A stretch of DNA of 52,341 nt from Clostridiales bacterium (GTDB lineage Bacteria > Bacillota > Clostridia > Lachnospirales > Lachnospiraceae): positions 1 through 52,341 of the forward strand of contig JAQXLK010000298.1 of assembly GCA_029012085.1 (NCBI GenBank), given 5' to 3'. The notes below the pieces were generated by a model. That model was not told the DNA's origin. It saw nothing but the letters and a program-made list of their open reading frames with translations, and made no database searches. Shown here one piece after another: positions 37,701-47,362 of this stretch (position 1 is its first letter; each line of letters opens with the position of its first letter). Made by a program: the position numbers and the translations under genes.

Positions 37701-38888
37701 ATGGAAGTAACCGTAGAAGATGTAATGAATCTGCCATCTGCCCGGAATTGCAGATTAGTTGCTGGTAAATTGGGTTTATGTAAGACTGTCCGATGGTTTT
37801 TGGGAATGCTCTCTCCTGTTGTGGAGCCATGGGTTCATGAACATGAGATTTTATTTATATATGGACACGGATTAGATACCAGTGAATCTGCACTGACATT
37901 TTTGTTAGAACAATGTGCTATCAAAGAGGTATCTGCTATCTTTTTTATTGTTGGCCCAATTATAAAAGAAATACCGGAGACCGTGAGAACACGTGCTGAT
38001 GAATTGAGTCTTCCGTTGATTGAAATGCCAAATGACATGCCGGTGGTAGATATTACAAAAGAGATAGCTGAATTAATTATGAATAGTCACCGAATATTTG
38101 ATGAAAAAGGTCTTATTCTTAAAAACTTTATTTTTGGGCATGAAAGTGATTATGAAAAATACAGGAAACAGCTGACCCAGTATACTGACTGGATTGTAGT
38201 AGATAAGCCTATGAATATAATCTGTGTCCGGATGCCGACAACGCAATTATGGTTAAATTCTTCTAATCTTGCATATTTAGAGCAGATAATCTTAAATGCC
38301 TTTGGAAAAATATTGTATTTTTTAGATGGAGAACAGGAAGTAGTTTTGCTGGTAAATAATATATCTGGAAATGTATCACAGCTTGTAGCCAAATGTGAAA
38401 GCCTTATAGAAGCATTTGTGAAAGTCATCAAAACTCCGAATCCAAGAATCGGAATTGGGAGAACGGTTCAGGACATTATGCAGGTGACGGAGAGCTATAA
38501 GACGGCCTTAAAAGCATTAGATATTGATGACGAAGGCAGTCCTGCTGTACAAAGCTATGATGAGATGAGTAATATAGAAAAGCTGTTAGTGGAGATACAG
38601 TCAGAACAGGTCTTAGTGAACTGCTTTCAGAATACCATTGGCAAGCTATTAGAATATGATAAGGAGCACGATGCAGATTTGTTTAACACCCTCCGGGTTT
38701 ATCTGGAGCAGGAAGGGAATATTTCAAAATCTGCACAGGCTTTGTTTATTCATAGAAACACGATGGTGTATCGAATCAACAAGATGAATGGAATATTAGG
38801 AATGGAAATTGATACAAGCAAAGCAGAGAGAGAATTAGAAGTGGCGATTCGCTGTTATGACCGTTACATTGTGAGGCATGCACAATGA
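37701..38888 (+). CDS. PucR-family transcriptional regulator
   Basis: PucR N-terminal domain and C-terminal HTH (LRVYLEQEGNISKSAQALFIHRNTMVYRINKM). Confidence 0.85.
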   Translation: MEVTVEDVMNLPSARNCRLVAGKLGLCKTVRWFLGMLSPVVEPWVHEHEILFIYGHGLDTSESALTFLLEQCAIKEVSAIFFIVGPIIKEIPETVRTRADELSLPLIEMPNDMPVVDITKEIAELIMNSHRIFDEKGLILKNFIFGHESDYEKYRKQLTQYTDWIVVDKPMNIICVRMPTTQLWLNSSNLAYLEQIILNAFGKILYFLDGEQEVVLLVNNISGNVSQLVAKCESLIEAFVKVIKTPNPRIGIGRTVQDIMQVTESYKTALKALDIDDEGSPAVQSYDEMSNIEKLLVEIQSEQVLVNCFQNTIGKLLEYDKEHDADLFNTLRVYLEQEGNISKSAQALFIHRNTMVYRINKMNGILGMEIDTSKAERELEVAIRCYDRYIVRHAQ

Positions 38889-38899
38889 AAAGTGTCAAA

Positions 38900-38918
38900 A
38901 TTGTATTTGATATACAAT
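38900..38918. promoter_or_regulatory. Operator-like dyad ATTGTA-N7-TACAAT upstream of the transporter operon
   Basis: A-TTGTA-TTTGATA-TACAA-T; centre 31 bp before the first base of a TATTAT -10 (38940-38945). Confidence 0.6.
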
Positions 38919-39035
38919 GATTCGCCCATTAAAACATGGTATTATCGTGGAAAAGAAAGCAAAGGTGCTTAAAACATCACCTTTGCTTTCTTTAATTTTA
39001 AATTTAAAATAGATAGATAAAAGGAGGAAAAGCTT

Positions 39036-40280
39036 ATGAAAAAGAGAATTTTAGCATTATTATTAGGAGCAACCATGGTGGTATCCTCATTAGTTGGATG
39101 TACAAAGGCAGATGAAGCTGCAACTACAGGAGAGACTGCTGCGTCAAGTGAGACAGAAGATACAGGAAAGAGTACAGCAAGTGATGGAGACACAATAAAG
39201 CTTGGTGTGTTATTTAGTTCATCAGGTTCAACTTCAACACTTGAAGACGTTTGTGCAAATGTTGTACAGATGGTTGTAGATGAAACAAACGAAGCTGGTG
39301 GAATCAATGGCAAACAGATAGAAATCGTTCGTGAGGATTACAATTCTGATCCTACTGTTGCTGTTGAAAAAATGAAAAAGCTGATTTTGCAGGATGGTGT
39401 AGTGGCAACAATTGGTACTTATGCATCTGCATCCCGAAATAGTGTAAAGCCGGTTGTAGAAGAGAATGATTCATTATTATATTATCCAACCTCTTATGAG
39501 GGCGAGACACCATCTGATAATATCGTATATATGGGTGCTGTTTCCCAGCAGCAGTGGGAGTACCTGATTCCTTGGTTGAAAGAAAACTATGGCGAAAAGA
39601 TGTTCTTCGTATATACAGATACAACAGGTGCAAAGTTAATGACAGAGCAGGCTGCAGATGTATGCGAAGAAATTGGAGGAACTGTTGTTGGGGAAGAGGC
39701 TGTTCCAGCTGGACAGACAGACTTTTCTACCATTATTACAAAGATGAAGCAGGCTGAGCCGGATGTAATTGTTTCTGGTTTGTGGGCAGATAGTGAGACA
39801 GCAATGTATAAGCAGTTCGAAAACTATGGTATGAGCATGAAGGACACACCGGTTGCAGGTGTTCAGGCAGATGAAAATGTATTTAAGGCTGCGGGCTCTG
39901 TAGCAGAAGGCGCAATTCTTTGTGCATCTTATGAAAACACAATTGAGAACGATGCAAACACTGCATGGAAAGAAGCATATTATTCAAAATATGATGACAG
40001 CTATGAAATGACAGCATTAAGTGAGTCAACTTATATCGGTACCTATTACCTGATTGAAGCATTAAAGAAGATTACAGATGGTGATTATTCTACAGAAAAT
40101 ATTTTAAAGAACATGGAAGGAATCACCATGGATGCACCAGAGGGTGAGATTGAATACAATGCAGCGACTCATCACTTCAATATGAAATACAAGATTGGTA
40201 TTGTAAATGCAGAAGGAAAGTTAGACGTAGTTGATACATCAGATTTGATTGTACAGGATCCAGCATCCAGTGCAGAATAA
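39036..40280 (+). CDS. UrtA/AmiC-like ABC transporter substrate-binding lipoprotein
   Basis: Lipobox VVSSLVGC; IKLGVLFSSSGSTS...VVQMVVDETNEAGGINGKQIEIVREDYNSDP. Confidence 0.85.
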   Translation: MKKRILALLLGATMVVSSLVGCTKADEAATTGETAASSETEDTGKSTASDGDTIKLGVLFSSSGSTSTLEDVCANVVQMVVDETNEAGGINGKQIEIVREDYNSDPTVAVEKMKKLILQDGVVATIGTYASASRNSVKPVVEENDSLLYYPTSYEGETPSDNIVYMGAVSQQQWEYLIPWLKENYGEKMFFVYTDTTGAKLMTEQAADVCEEIGGTVVGEEAVPAGQTDFSTIITKMKQAEPDVIVSGLWADSETAMYKQFENYGMSMKDTPVAGVQADENVFKAAGSVAEGAILCASYENTIENDANTAWKEAYYSKYDDSYEMTALSESTYIGTYYLIEALKKITDGDYSTENILKNMEGITMDAPEGEIEYNAATHHFNMKYKIGIVNAEGKLDVVDTSDLIVQDPASSAE

Positions 40281-40301
40281 ATTGATACGAAACGAATGAA
40301 T

Positions 40302-40343
40302 ATATGCCTCAAAGACAGAGCTTTTTGAGGCATATTTGTTTTT
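40302..40343 (+). terminator. Intergenic terminator-like hairpin between binding protein and permease genes
   Basis: ATATGCCTCAAA-GACAGAGCT-TTTTGAGGCATAT then TTGTTTTTG. Confidence 0.65.
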
Positions 40344-40386
40344 GAAACTGGATTTCCGGTTTTAGAATAGAAATGAGGTTGGAAAA

Positions 40387-41256
40387 ATGTTATTTGTAAA
40401 TCAGCTTTTTAATGGTTTAAATGCATCTGCCATTTTATTACTGACTTCCTTAGGAATTGTAGTAATCATGGGTAATATGGGAATTGTAAATCTGGCTCAT
40501 GGTGAATGTATTATGATAGGTGCCTATGTATGTTATTTTTGTACAACAGTACTGCATTTGCCGTTTCTGTTATCTATTCCAATTGCTTTTTTGATATTGG
40601 GAATGGTAGGAATTGTGGTAAATAAGGTTATGATTAGTAAACTGATGGCGAAATCGGGAGGAAATGAAGCGGAAACCCTGCTTGCTACATATGGTTTGTC
40701 TTTGATTTTGAAACAGGGTACAAAATTAATCTTTGGAGCAAACATCCAGTATGTGGAAAATCCATTTCCAGGTGCAGTTTCCATTGGATTTTTGAGTATT
40801 CCATATTATAACATCGTAGTTATTGTAATTGCTGTATTGGTGCTGGCTTTGACTGGTGTGTTATTTTTTAAAACTTCTTTCGGAAGGCAGATGAGAGCTA
40901 CGACTGGTAACAGGGTTATGACAGAGTGTCTGGGTATTAATACTTCGAAGGTGGATAATATTACATTTGCTTACGGATTTGGATTAGCAGGTGTAGCAGG
41001 GGCTGTCATTGCACCAATTGTAGGCGTAACACCATTTCTTGGAGAAAAATATCTGACGAATGCATTTATGAATGTGATTGTAGGTGGTTTGAATTCGTTA
41101 ATAGGTACTGGATTGTCTTCTACTTTGATAGGAGAATCTATTACAACGCTTAGTGGATTTAGTGATGAAGTCAGTGCAAAACTGATTATCTTTATTGTAG
41201 TTATTGTTTTGATTCGATTCAAACCAGAAGGATTATTTACAAAGGAAAGAAGATGA
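40387..41256 (+). CDS. Branched-chain/urea-type ABC transporter permease (UrtB/LivH-like)
   Basis: Multi-TM; GIVNLAHGECIMIGAY; FGRQMRATTGNRVMTECLGINTSKV. Confidence 0.9.
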   Translation: MLFVNQLFNGLNASAILLLTSLGIVVIMGNMGIVNLAHGECIMIGAYVCYFCTTVLHLPFLLSIPIAFLILGMVGIVVNKVMISKLMAKSGGNEAETLLATYGLSLILKQGTKLIFGANIQYVENPFPGAVSIGFLSIPYYNIVVIVIAVLVLALTGVLFFKTSFGRQMRATTGNRVMTECLGINTSKVDNITFAYGFGLAGVAGAVIAPIVGVTPFLGEKYLTNAFMNVIVGGLNSLIGTGLSSTLIGESITTLSGFSDEVSAKLIIFIVVIVLIRFKPEGLFTKERR

Positions 41257-41260
41257 TGCT

Positions 41261-42322
41261 ATGAAAAAAATAAATTTAAAGGAAGTGCCAGTTAATCGTT
41301 ATATTGATTTGATTATGTTTGTATTTTTGTTAATCTTCCCACTGCTATTTTCGCAGTTTCGCGTGGAATTAATGGGAAAAACAATGGTATATATGTTGTT
41401 TGCAATATCATTAGATTTGCTTTGGGGATATGCAGGATTAATGAGTATGGGACATGCAGTGTTGTTTGGTATTGGAGGATATGTACTGGGTCTTTCCTAT
41501 ACGTTAAAGGATGGAATTCCAGAGTATATGCAACGGGTAGGAATGCAGGAGATACCATTCTTTTTCAAACCATTATTGAATCCGGAAGTAGCATTTATTC
41601 TTAGTATTGTTCTGGCAGGATTGGTAGCATTTATTTTAGGATATTTCATATTTTCCAGCCGGATTAACGGTGTGTTCTTCTCTTTGGTAACTTTGGCGCT
41701 GGCGGAGATTTTTTCTACTTTTATTTCAAACCAGACTAATTATACAAATGGTTCAAATGGTCTTGAATCCCTTCCAAGGGAGTTGTTTGGATACTCATTG
41801 GAGTTGAATGAAATGTATTATGTGGTCTTTGCTATTCTGCTACTCATCTATGCGTTTTGCCGCTGGCTTATGAGCTCAAGATTTGGAAAGACGTTAGAGG
41901 GTATTCGGGAGAATGAAGCCAGATTAACATTTATGGGATATAATCCAACCCAGTTCAAGATTGCAGCGTATGTGATTTCCGGTATGATTGCAGGCTTGGC
42001 AGGAGCGTTATATATTCCGATGAATAACTTTATTTCTCCAAGTGATATTGGTGTCACACTTTCTACTTATGTTCTTGTATGGGTTGCTATTGGAGGAAAA
42101 GGAAATCTGACTGGTGCAATGACGGGAACCTTAGCTCTTTACTGGTTACAGATTTTGTTATCTGAGAAGATATCTGATTTGTGGCTCATGATTTTAGGTG
42201 TGTTGATTATATTTGTGATTTTCGTAATTCCAAAGGGGTTTGTCGGCGTATTGATTGACAGACAGTATCAGAAAAAAGCACAGAAAATTATCAATGAACG
42301 GAAGGAGGAAGAGGCAGTATGA
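41261..42322 (+). CDS. Branched-chain/urea-type ABC transporter permease (UrtC/LivM-like)
   Basis: LDLLWGYAGLMSMGHAVLFGIGGY; RFGKTLEGIRENEARLTFMGYNP. Confidence 0.9.
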   Translation: MKKINLKEVPVNRYIDLIMFVFLLIFPLLFSQFRVELMGKTMVYMLFAISLDLLWGYAGLMSMGHAVLFGIGGYVLGLSYTLKDGIPEYMQRVGMQEIPFFFKPLLNPEVAFILSIVLAGLVAFILGYFIFSSRINGVFFSLVTLALAEIFSTFISNQTNYTNGSNGLESLPRELFGYSLELNEMYYVVFAILLLIYAFCRWLMSSRFGKTLEGIRENEARLTFMGYNPTQFKIAAYVISGMIAGLAGALYIPMNNFISPSDIGVTLSTYVLVWVAIGGKGNLTGAMTGTLALYWLQILLSEKISDLWLMILGVLIIFVIFVIPKGFVGVLIDRQYQKKAQKIINERKEEEAV

Positions 42323-43086
42323 GTGTTCCATTTTTAGAGATAAAACATCTTTCTGTAGATTTTAAAGGCTTTCAGGTAATTGATGATATTGATTTAAGTA
42401 TTGAGGAAGGAGAGCTGCGTGTCATTATCGGTCCCAATGGTGCGGGAAAAACAACATTGATGGATCTCATCACCGGAAAAACGAAGCCGGTATCGGGAAA
42501 AATTAAAGTTGGAGGAGAGAACATTACACGTAAGGATCCTGCGGTCATTTCCTCTAAATACAAGATAGGAAGAAAATTTCAGGGGCCAAATGTCTTTGAT
42601 AATATGACAGTGTATGACAATATTTTAATGTCGGTTTCCGGTCATTCGACGGTTATGAAGACGCTTTTGTTCCGTAAAACAAAGGAAATCGAGGATAAAG
42701 TAGAGGAAATACTAGGATTTATTAATCTGGATAAAGAAAAAGAAATTCTTGCGGTAAATTTGTCCCATGGACAGCGCCAGTGGTTGGAAATTGGTATGGT
42801 AATTGCGCAGGATCCTAAGCTGATTATATTAGATGAGCCTACAGCGGGTATGACTGCGGCAGAGACATATAAGACAGGTGAATTGATTTTACAGCTGGCA
42901 AAAACAGGGCGTCATACAATGCTGGTAATTGAGCATGATATGGATTTTGTAAAGCAGATTGCCCAGAAGGTTACAGTGCTTTGTCAGGGTAAATTCCTGG
43001 CGGAAGGAACATATGATGAAGTGGAAAAGAATCCAAAGGTTATTCAGGTTTATCTGAATGATGTTGGAGAAGAAGAGGAGGCGTGA
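42319..43086 (+). CDS. ABC transporter ATPase (UrtD/LivG-like)
   Basis: GPNGAGKTTLMDLITG; LSHGQRQWLEIG; ILDEPTAGMT. Confidence 0.92.
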   Translation: MSVPFLEIKHLSVDFKGFQVIDDIDLSIEEGELRVIIGPNGAGKTTLMDLITGKTKPVSGKIKVGGENITRKDPAVISSKYKIGRKFQGPNVFDNMTVYDNILMSVSGHSTVMKTLLFRKTKEIEDKVEEILGFINLDKEKEILAVNLSHGQRQWLEIGMVIAQDPKLIILDEPTAGMTAAETYKTGELILQLAKTGRHTMLVIEHDMDFVKQIAQKVTVLCQGKFLAEGTYDEVEKNPKVIQVYLNDVGEEEEA

Positions 43087-43793
43087 GTATGAGCCTTGTT
43101 GCAGATAAGATTAGTGTAAATTATGGAAAAAGTAAAGTTGTTACAGAGGTTTCCCTGACAATCGAGCAAGGAGAAAAGGTTGCACTGCTTGGACGAAATG
43201 GTGTAGGTAAAACAACATTGATGAAGGGTCTCATTGGTGTTTTGCCAATTGATGGAAAAGGAACCTTGTCTTTAGATGATACGGATTTGACAAAGAAACC
43301 AGCGCATATGCATAATCTGGCAGGTATTGGATATGTTCCCCAGGGAAGAGAAATTATTCCGGATTTGACGGTAAAAGAAAATCTGGAGCTTGGCGGTTTG
43401 GGACATAAGGATGTGGATTCCAAAAAGCAATATGATATGGTACTAAATTATTTTCCAGCATTAACACCACATTTAGGACGGCCGGGAGGCGTGCTTTCTG
43501 GAGGACAGCAGCAGCAGTTAGCAATTGCGAGATGCTTGATGGGGGCACCGAAGATTTTGTTGTTAGATGAACCGACAGAAGGAATCCAGCCGAACGTTGT
43601 ATTTGAGATTGCAAGTATCATCAATAAGATTTCAAGGGAAATGGGACTGAGTGTTGTGGTTGTAGAACAAAACCTGAAATTTGCCCGTAGAATCGCAGAA
43701 CGTTTTCTTATTATGCAAAAGGGACAGATTGTATGCAGTGGACAGATGAATGAATTAACTGATGAAGTGAGTAAAAAATATTTGTCTGTTTAG
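43083..43793 (+). CDS. ABC transporter ATPase (UrtE/LivF-like)
   Basis: GRNGVGKTTLMKGLIG; LSGGQQQQLAIARCL; LLDEPTEGIQPNV. Confidence 0.92.
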   Translation: MSMSLVADKISVNYGKSKVVTEVSLTIEQGEKVALLGRNGVGKTTLMKGLIGVLPIDGKGTLSLDDTDLTKKPAHMHNLAGIGYVPQGREIIPDLTVKENLELGGLGHKDVDSKKQYDMVLNYFPALTPHLGRPGGVLSGGQQQQLAIARCLMGAPKILLLDEPTEGIQPNVVFEIASIINKISREMGLSVVVVEQNLKFARRIAERFLIMQKGQIVCSGQMNELTDEVSKKYLSV

Positions 43794-43796
43794 GGT

Positions 43797-44447
43797 TTGT
43801 GCAAGGAGGTAAAAAGCATGAAAAATTATGTGATAACAATTGCCAGAGGGTTCGGCAGCGGTGGTAAAGATATTGGAAACCGTCTGTCTGATGCCCTGGG
43901 GATACCTGTATACGAAAAACAGATTTTGGAGATGGCTTCGGAACAAAGCGGTCTTAGTGTGGAGCTTTTTAAGAATGTGGATGAAAAGCTGAAAGGAAGC
44001 TATTTGCGGAAAAAACTGCAGGGATATCCAAGTACAAATTATATTGTGGAAGCAACGGAGAAAAATTTTATATCGGATGTAAATATCTATAATATTCAGG
44101 CAAGCATCATCCGGAATCTGGCCAACACCCAATCCTGCATTATTATTGGAAAATGTGCTGATGTTGTGTTGAAGCATTTTAATAATGTGGTGAGCATTTA
44201 TGTAGAAGCGCCAAGGGATGTCTGTGTTCAATCCATTATGGAAAAAATGGACGTGACCGAGCAGGAAGCAAACCGGATGATTTACCACACAGACAAATAT
44301 CGTGCAGAGTATTATAAATACTACTCCGGTGGTGGGGACTGGACGAATCCGACGAACTACGATTTGACATTAAACACGGGACGCATTTCAAGAGAAAATT
44401 GTGTGGAACTGATTAAAGAATATTTGAAAATTAAAGGGTTCATTTAA
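43797..44447 (+). CDS. Cytidylate kinase-like family protein
   Basis: ITIARGFGSGGKDIGNRLSDALGIPVYEKQIL. Confidence 0.85.
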   Translation: MCKEVKSMKNYVITIARGFGSGGKDIGNRLSDALGIPVYEKQILEMASEQSGLSVELFKNVDEKLKGSYLRKKLQGYPSTNYIVEATEKNFISDVNIYNIQASIIRNLANTQSCIIIGKCADVVLKHFNNVVSIYVEAPRDVCVQSIMEKMDVTEQEANRMIYHTDKYRAEYYKYYSGGGDWTNPTNYDLTLNTGRISRENCVELIKEYLKIKGFI

Positions 44448-44500
44448 AAGGTATGGAGTTGTCATTTAATGTGGCAGCTCCGTTTTTGAAAGGTGATGAT

Positions 44501-44545
44501 ATGATGCGAATTAAAATTATTAATCCAGATATAAATGAAGTTTAA
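44501..44545 (+). pseudogene. Possible remnant of an Asp/Glu/hydantoin (allantoin) racemase gene
   Basis: MMRIKIINPDINEV* resembles the start of hydantoin racemases (M-R/K-I-K-V/I-I-N-P-N-T); has an SD-like GAAAGGTGATG. Confidence 0.35.
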
Positions 44546-44589
44546 ATATAAGAGACATTTCGTCTCAGCATACATAAATTCGTTCATTT

Positions 44590-44608
44590 TTTGTACAGTG
44601 GATACAAA
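44590..44608. promoter_or_regulatory. Operator-like dyad TTTGTA-N7-TACAAA upstream of the dihydropyrimidinase operon
   Basis: T-TTGTA-CAGTGGA-TACAA-A; centre 31 bp before the first base of a TATAAT -10 (44630-44635). Confidence 0.6.
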
Positions 44609-44673
44609 GAAAACGAAGGATGCGGTTGTTATAATTATGATATCAATATTATTTTCGAAAGGATGTGCATGTT

Positions 44674-46065
44674 ATGGGAAGTTTATTAGTTAAGAATGGT
44701 ACTGTAGTTACCAGCTCCGATGAATTTATAGCAGATATTTATGCAGAGGATGGCAAGATTGTTGAGATTGGTGCAAATTTACAAAAGGACGCCGATATGG
44801 TTGTGGACGCAACAGGAAAATATGTTATGCCAGGTGGTGTTGACCAGCATACACATTTTAATTTCAAGTTTGGTGATGCGGTTGTAATGGGATGGGAAAC
44901 AACAACTGGTGCAGTTGCTGGTGGAACCACTACAGTCATTGATTTTGCAAATCAGGAGATTGGAAAATCAATGAAGGAATCCGTTGATTCTTATGTTGAA
45001 AATAAAATAGAGGGAAAGGCATGCTGTGATTATAATCTGCACACGGTAGTTTTTGAGTCAAAGGATGAAATCATTCAGGAAATTGCAAAGCTTCCGGAAT
45101 ATGGTATTTCAACCTGTAAGCTGTTTATGGCATATAAGGGACATCCACAGCATTGTGATGATGATACAGTTTTAAAAGCATTAATGACAGCGGCACCTGC
45201 AGGTGTAACGATTATGACACATTGTGAAAATGCTGAGATGATTGATGTATTGCAGAAACAGTGTCTTGCAAAGGGACAGACAGAACCTTTTGGACATGCT
45301 GTTTCAAGACCACCTATCGTAGAGACGGAGGCGACAGAACGTGCAATCAGTCTTGCAAAGCTGGCTGATGCACCTTTGTATGTTGTACATGTGACAACGG
45401 AAGGGGCGATTGAGGCAATACGACGAGCACAGTTAGAAGGTTATCCGATTTATGGAGAGACTTGTTCTCACTACCTGACATTGACAACAGATAATCTGGC
45501 GAAGCCTGGATTTGAAGGAGCAAAATATGTATGCTCTCCGGCTCTTCGTGGACAGGAGGATTTGGATGCATTGTGGGTGGCAGTAAATCAGGGTGTGTTA
45601 AATGCAATCAGCTCTGACCATTGTGGATTTAACTATGGTGTACATAAGCAGCAGGGTAAAGATGATTTTACCATGATTCCAAATGGAGCACCTGGTATGC
45701 AGGACCGGATGCAGGTTATCTGGACATACGGCGTTGCAGCAGGAAAGATTTCAAGACAGAAATACGTTGAATTATGCTGCACAAATCCGGCAAAAAATAA
45801 TGGTATTTATCCACAAAAGGGTACGTTATCTATCGGTTCTGATGCTGATATTTTGATATTTGATCCGGATTATGAAGGAACATTTTCTGTAGAAAACAGT
45901 CTTCAGGGTGTTGATTATAATGCGTACGAAGGAATGGCACAAAAGGGCAGAGTGGAAAAAGTATTTTTGCGGGGAGAATTTGTGGCGGACTGCGGTAAGT
46001 ATGTAGGTTCCGGTGCATGCGGAAAATTCGTTCCGGCAAAGCCATTTGCAAGAGCATATCAATAA
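44674..46065 (+). CDS. Dihydropyrimidinase/hydantoinase-family amidohydrolase
   Basis: GGVDQHTHF, TCKLFMAYKG carbamylated Lys region, YVVHVTTEGAI, SSDHCGF; ORF track 44665..46065. Confidence 0.9.
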   Translation: MGSLLVKNGTVVTSSDEFIADIYAEDGKIVEIGANLQKDADMVVDATGKYVMPGGVDQHTHFNFKFGDAVVMGWETTTGAVAGGTTTVIDFANQEIGKSMKESVDSYVENKIEGKACCDYNLHTVVFESKDEIIQEIAKLPEYGISTCKLFMAYKGHPQHCDDDTVLKALMTAAPAGVTIMTHCENAEMIDVLQKQCLAKGQTEPFGHAVSRPPIVETEATERAISLAKLADAPLYVVHVTTEGAIEAIRRAQLEGYPIYGETCSHYLTLTTDNLAKPGFEGAKYVCSPALRGQEDLDALWVAVNQGVLNAISSDHCGFNYGVHKQQGKDDFTMIPNGAPGMQDRMQVIWTYGVAAGKISRQKYVELCCTNPAKNNGIYPQKGTLSIGSDADILIFDPDYEGTFSVENSLQGVDYNAYEGMAQKGRVEKVFLRGEFVADCGKYVGSGACGKFVPAKPFARAYQ

Positions 46066-46082
46066 AAAACGAGGTGAGGACA

Positions 46083-47351
46083 ATGTTAGTAAAAAATGCA
46101 AAATTACGAGGAAATGAAGAACTACAGGATATCTTAATCCAGGATGGTAAATTTGTGCAGATTGGAAAAAATATTACGGCTGATTGTGAAGATGAAGTGC
46201 TAGATGCAGGTGGCAATTTAGTGTGTCCACCGTATGTAGATACCCATTGTCACTTAGATTATGTGGGAACCAGCGGACTTTTGCGTCCGAATATGTCGGG
46301 AACATTGTTTGAAGCGATTGATATCATCGGGGAACAGAATGCAGCAGGACTCATTACAAGGGAAAGTCTCAAAGAAAATGCAAGACGTGTATTAAACTGG
46401 CAGATTGCCAATGGAACCCAGTTTATCAGAACACACGTGAACACAGATGAGGAAGGTTTGGTTTCGACACAGGTTTTGATTGAACTTCGGGAAGAGTTAA
46501 AGGATTATATTACGATTCAGATTGTAGCATTTCCTCAATTAGGTGTATATAAGTATGAAAATGCCTTGGAAAACCTCGAGAAGGCATTACAGATGGGTGT
46601 GGATGTCATTGGTGCGATACCACATTTTGAGGATACCAGAGAAGATGGACTTCAGTCGTTGCAGGATATTTTTGCATTGGCAAAGAAGTACGATGTACTT
46701 GTAGATGTTCACTGTGATGAAATAGATGATGAACAGTCAAGATTTGTGGAAACAGTGGCATCTATGGCAATCAAGACGGGATTATATGATAAGGTTACAG
46801 CCAGTCATACTACTGCGATGGGCTCTTATAATAATGCATATACCTTCAAGTTATTTTCGTTGTTACAGCGCTCTAAGATTAATATCATTTGTAATGCACC
46901 AATTAATATTACATTACAAGGGCGTGGAGACACCTATCCAAAGCGCCGGGGAATTACCCGTGTGAAAGAATTATTAGAGGCAGGAATTAATGTCAGCATG
47001 GGAACAGATGATATTATGGATCCATGTTATCCGTTTGGAACTGGCAATATGTTAGAGGTGCTTTTAATAGGAATTCACGTATGCCATTTAACTGGTTACA
47101 ATGAGATATATAAGGCCTTTGATCTGATTACCGATAATGGGGCAAAAACCATGCAGCTTGCAGATTATGGTATAGAAGAAGGAAAACCTGCGAATTTCCT
47201 GATTTTATCTGGTAAGGATGAGATGGATGTGATACGTAGAATGTCTGTACCATTATATTCTGTTCATAACGGAAAGGTGTTGGCAGCCTGTGCACCAAAG
47301 CTTGCTAAGGTATACGCAGAAGATACGTTTGATGTTGATTTCACAATATAA
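46083..47351 (+). CDS. Cytosine deaminase-like amidohydrolase (paralog 2)
   Basis: PPYVDTHCHLD, FIRTHVNTDE, VDVHCDEIDDEQSRFVETVASMA, ASHTTAMGSYNNAY; ATG 46083 after GAGGTGAGG. Confidence 0.88.
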   Translation: MLVKNAKLRGNEELQDILIQDGKFVQIGKNITADCEDEVLDAGGNLVCPPYVDTHCHLDYVGTSGLLRPNMSGTLFEAIDIIGEQNAAGLITRESLKENARRVLNWQIANGTQFIRTHVNTDEEGLVSTQVLIELREELKDYITIQIVAFPQLGVYKYENALENLEKALQMGVDVIGAIPHFEDTREDGLQSLQDIFALAKKYDVLVDVHCDEIDDEQSRFVETVASMAIKTGLYDKVTASHTTAMGSYNNAYTFKLFSLLQRSKINIICNAPINITLQGRGDTYPKRRGITRVKELLEAGINVSMGTDDIMDPCYPFGTGNMLEVLLIGIHVCHLTGYNEIYKAFDLITDNGAKTMQLADYGIEEGKPANFLILSGKDEMDVIRRMSVPLYSVHNGKVLAACAPKLAKVYAEDTFDVDFTI

Positions 47352-47362
47352 GGAGGAAGATT

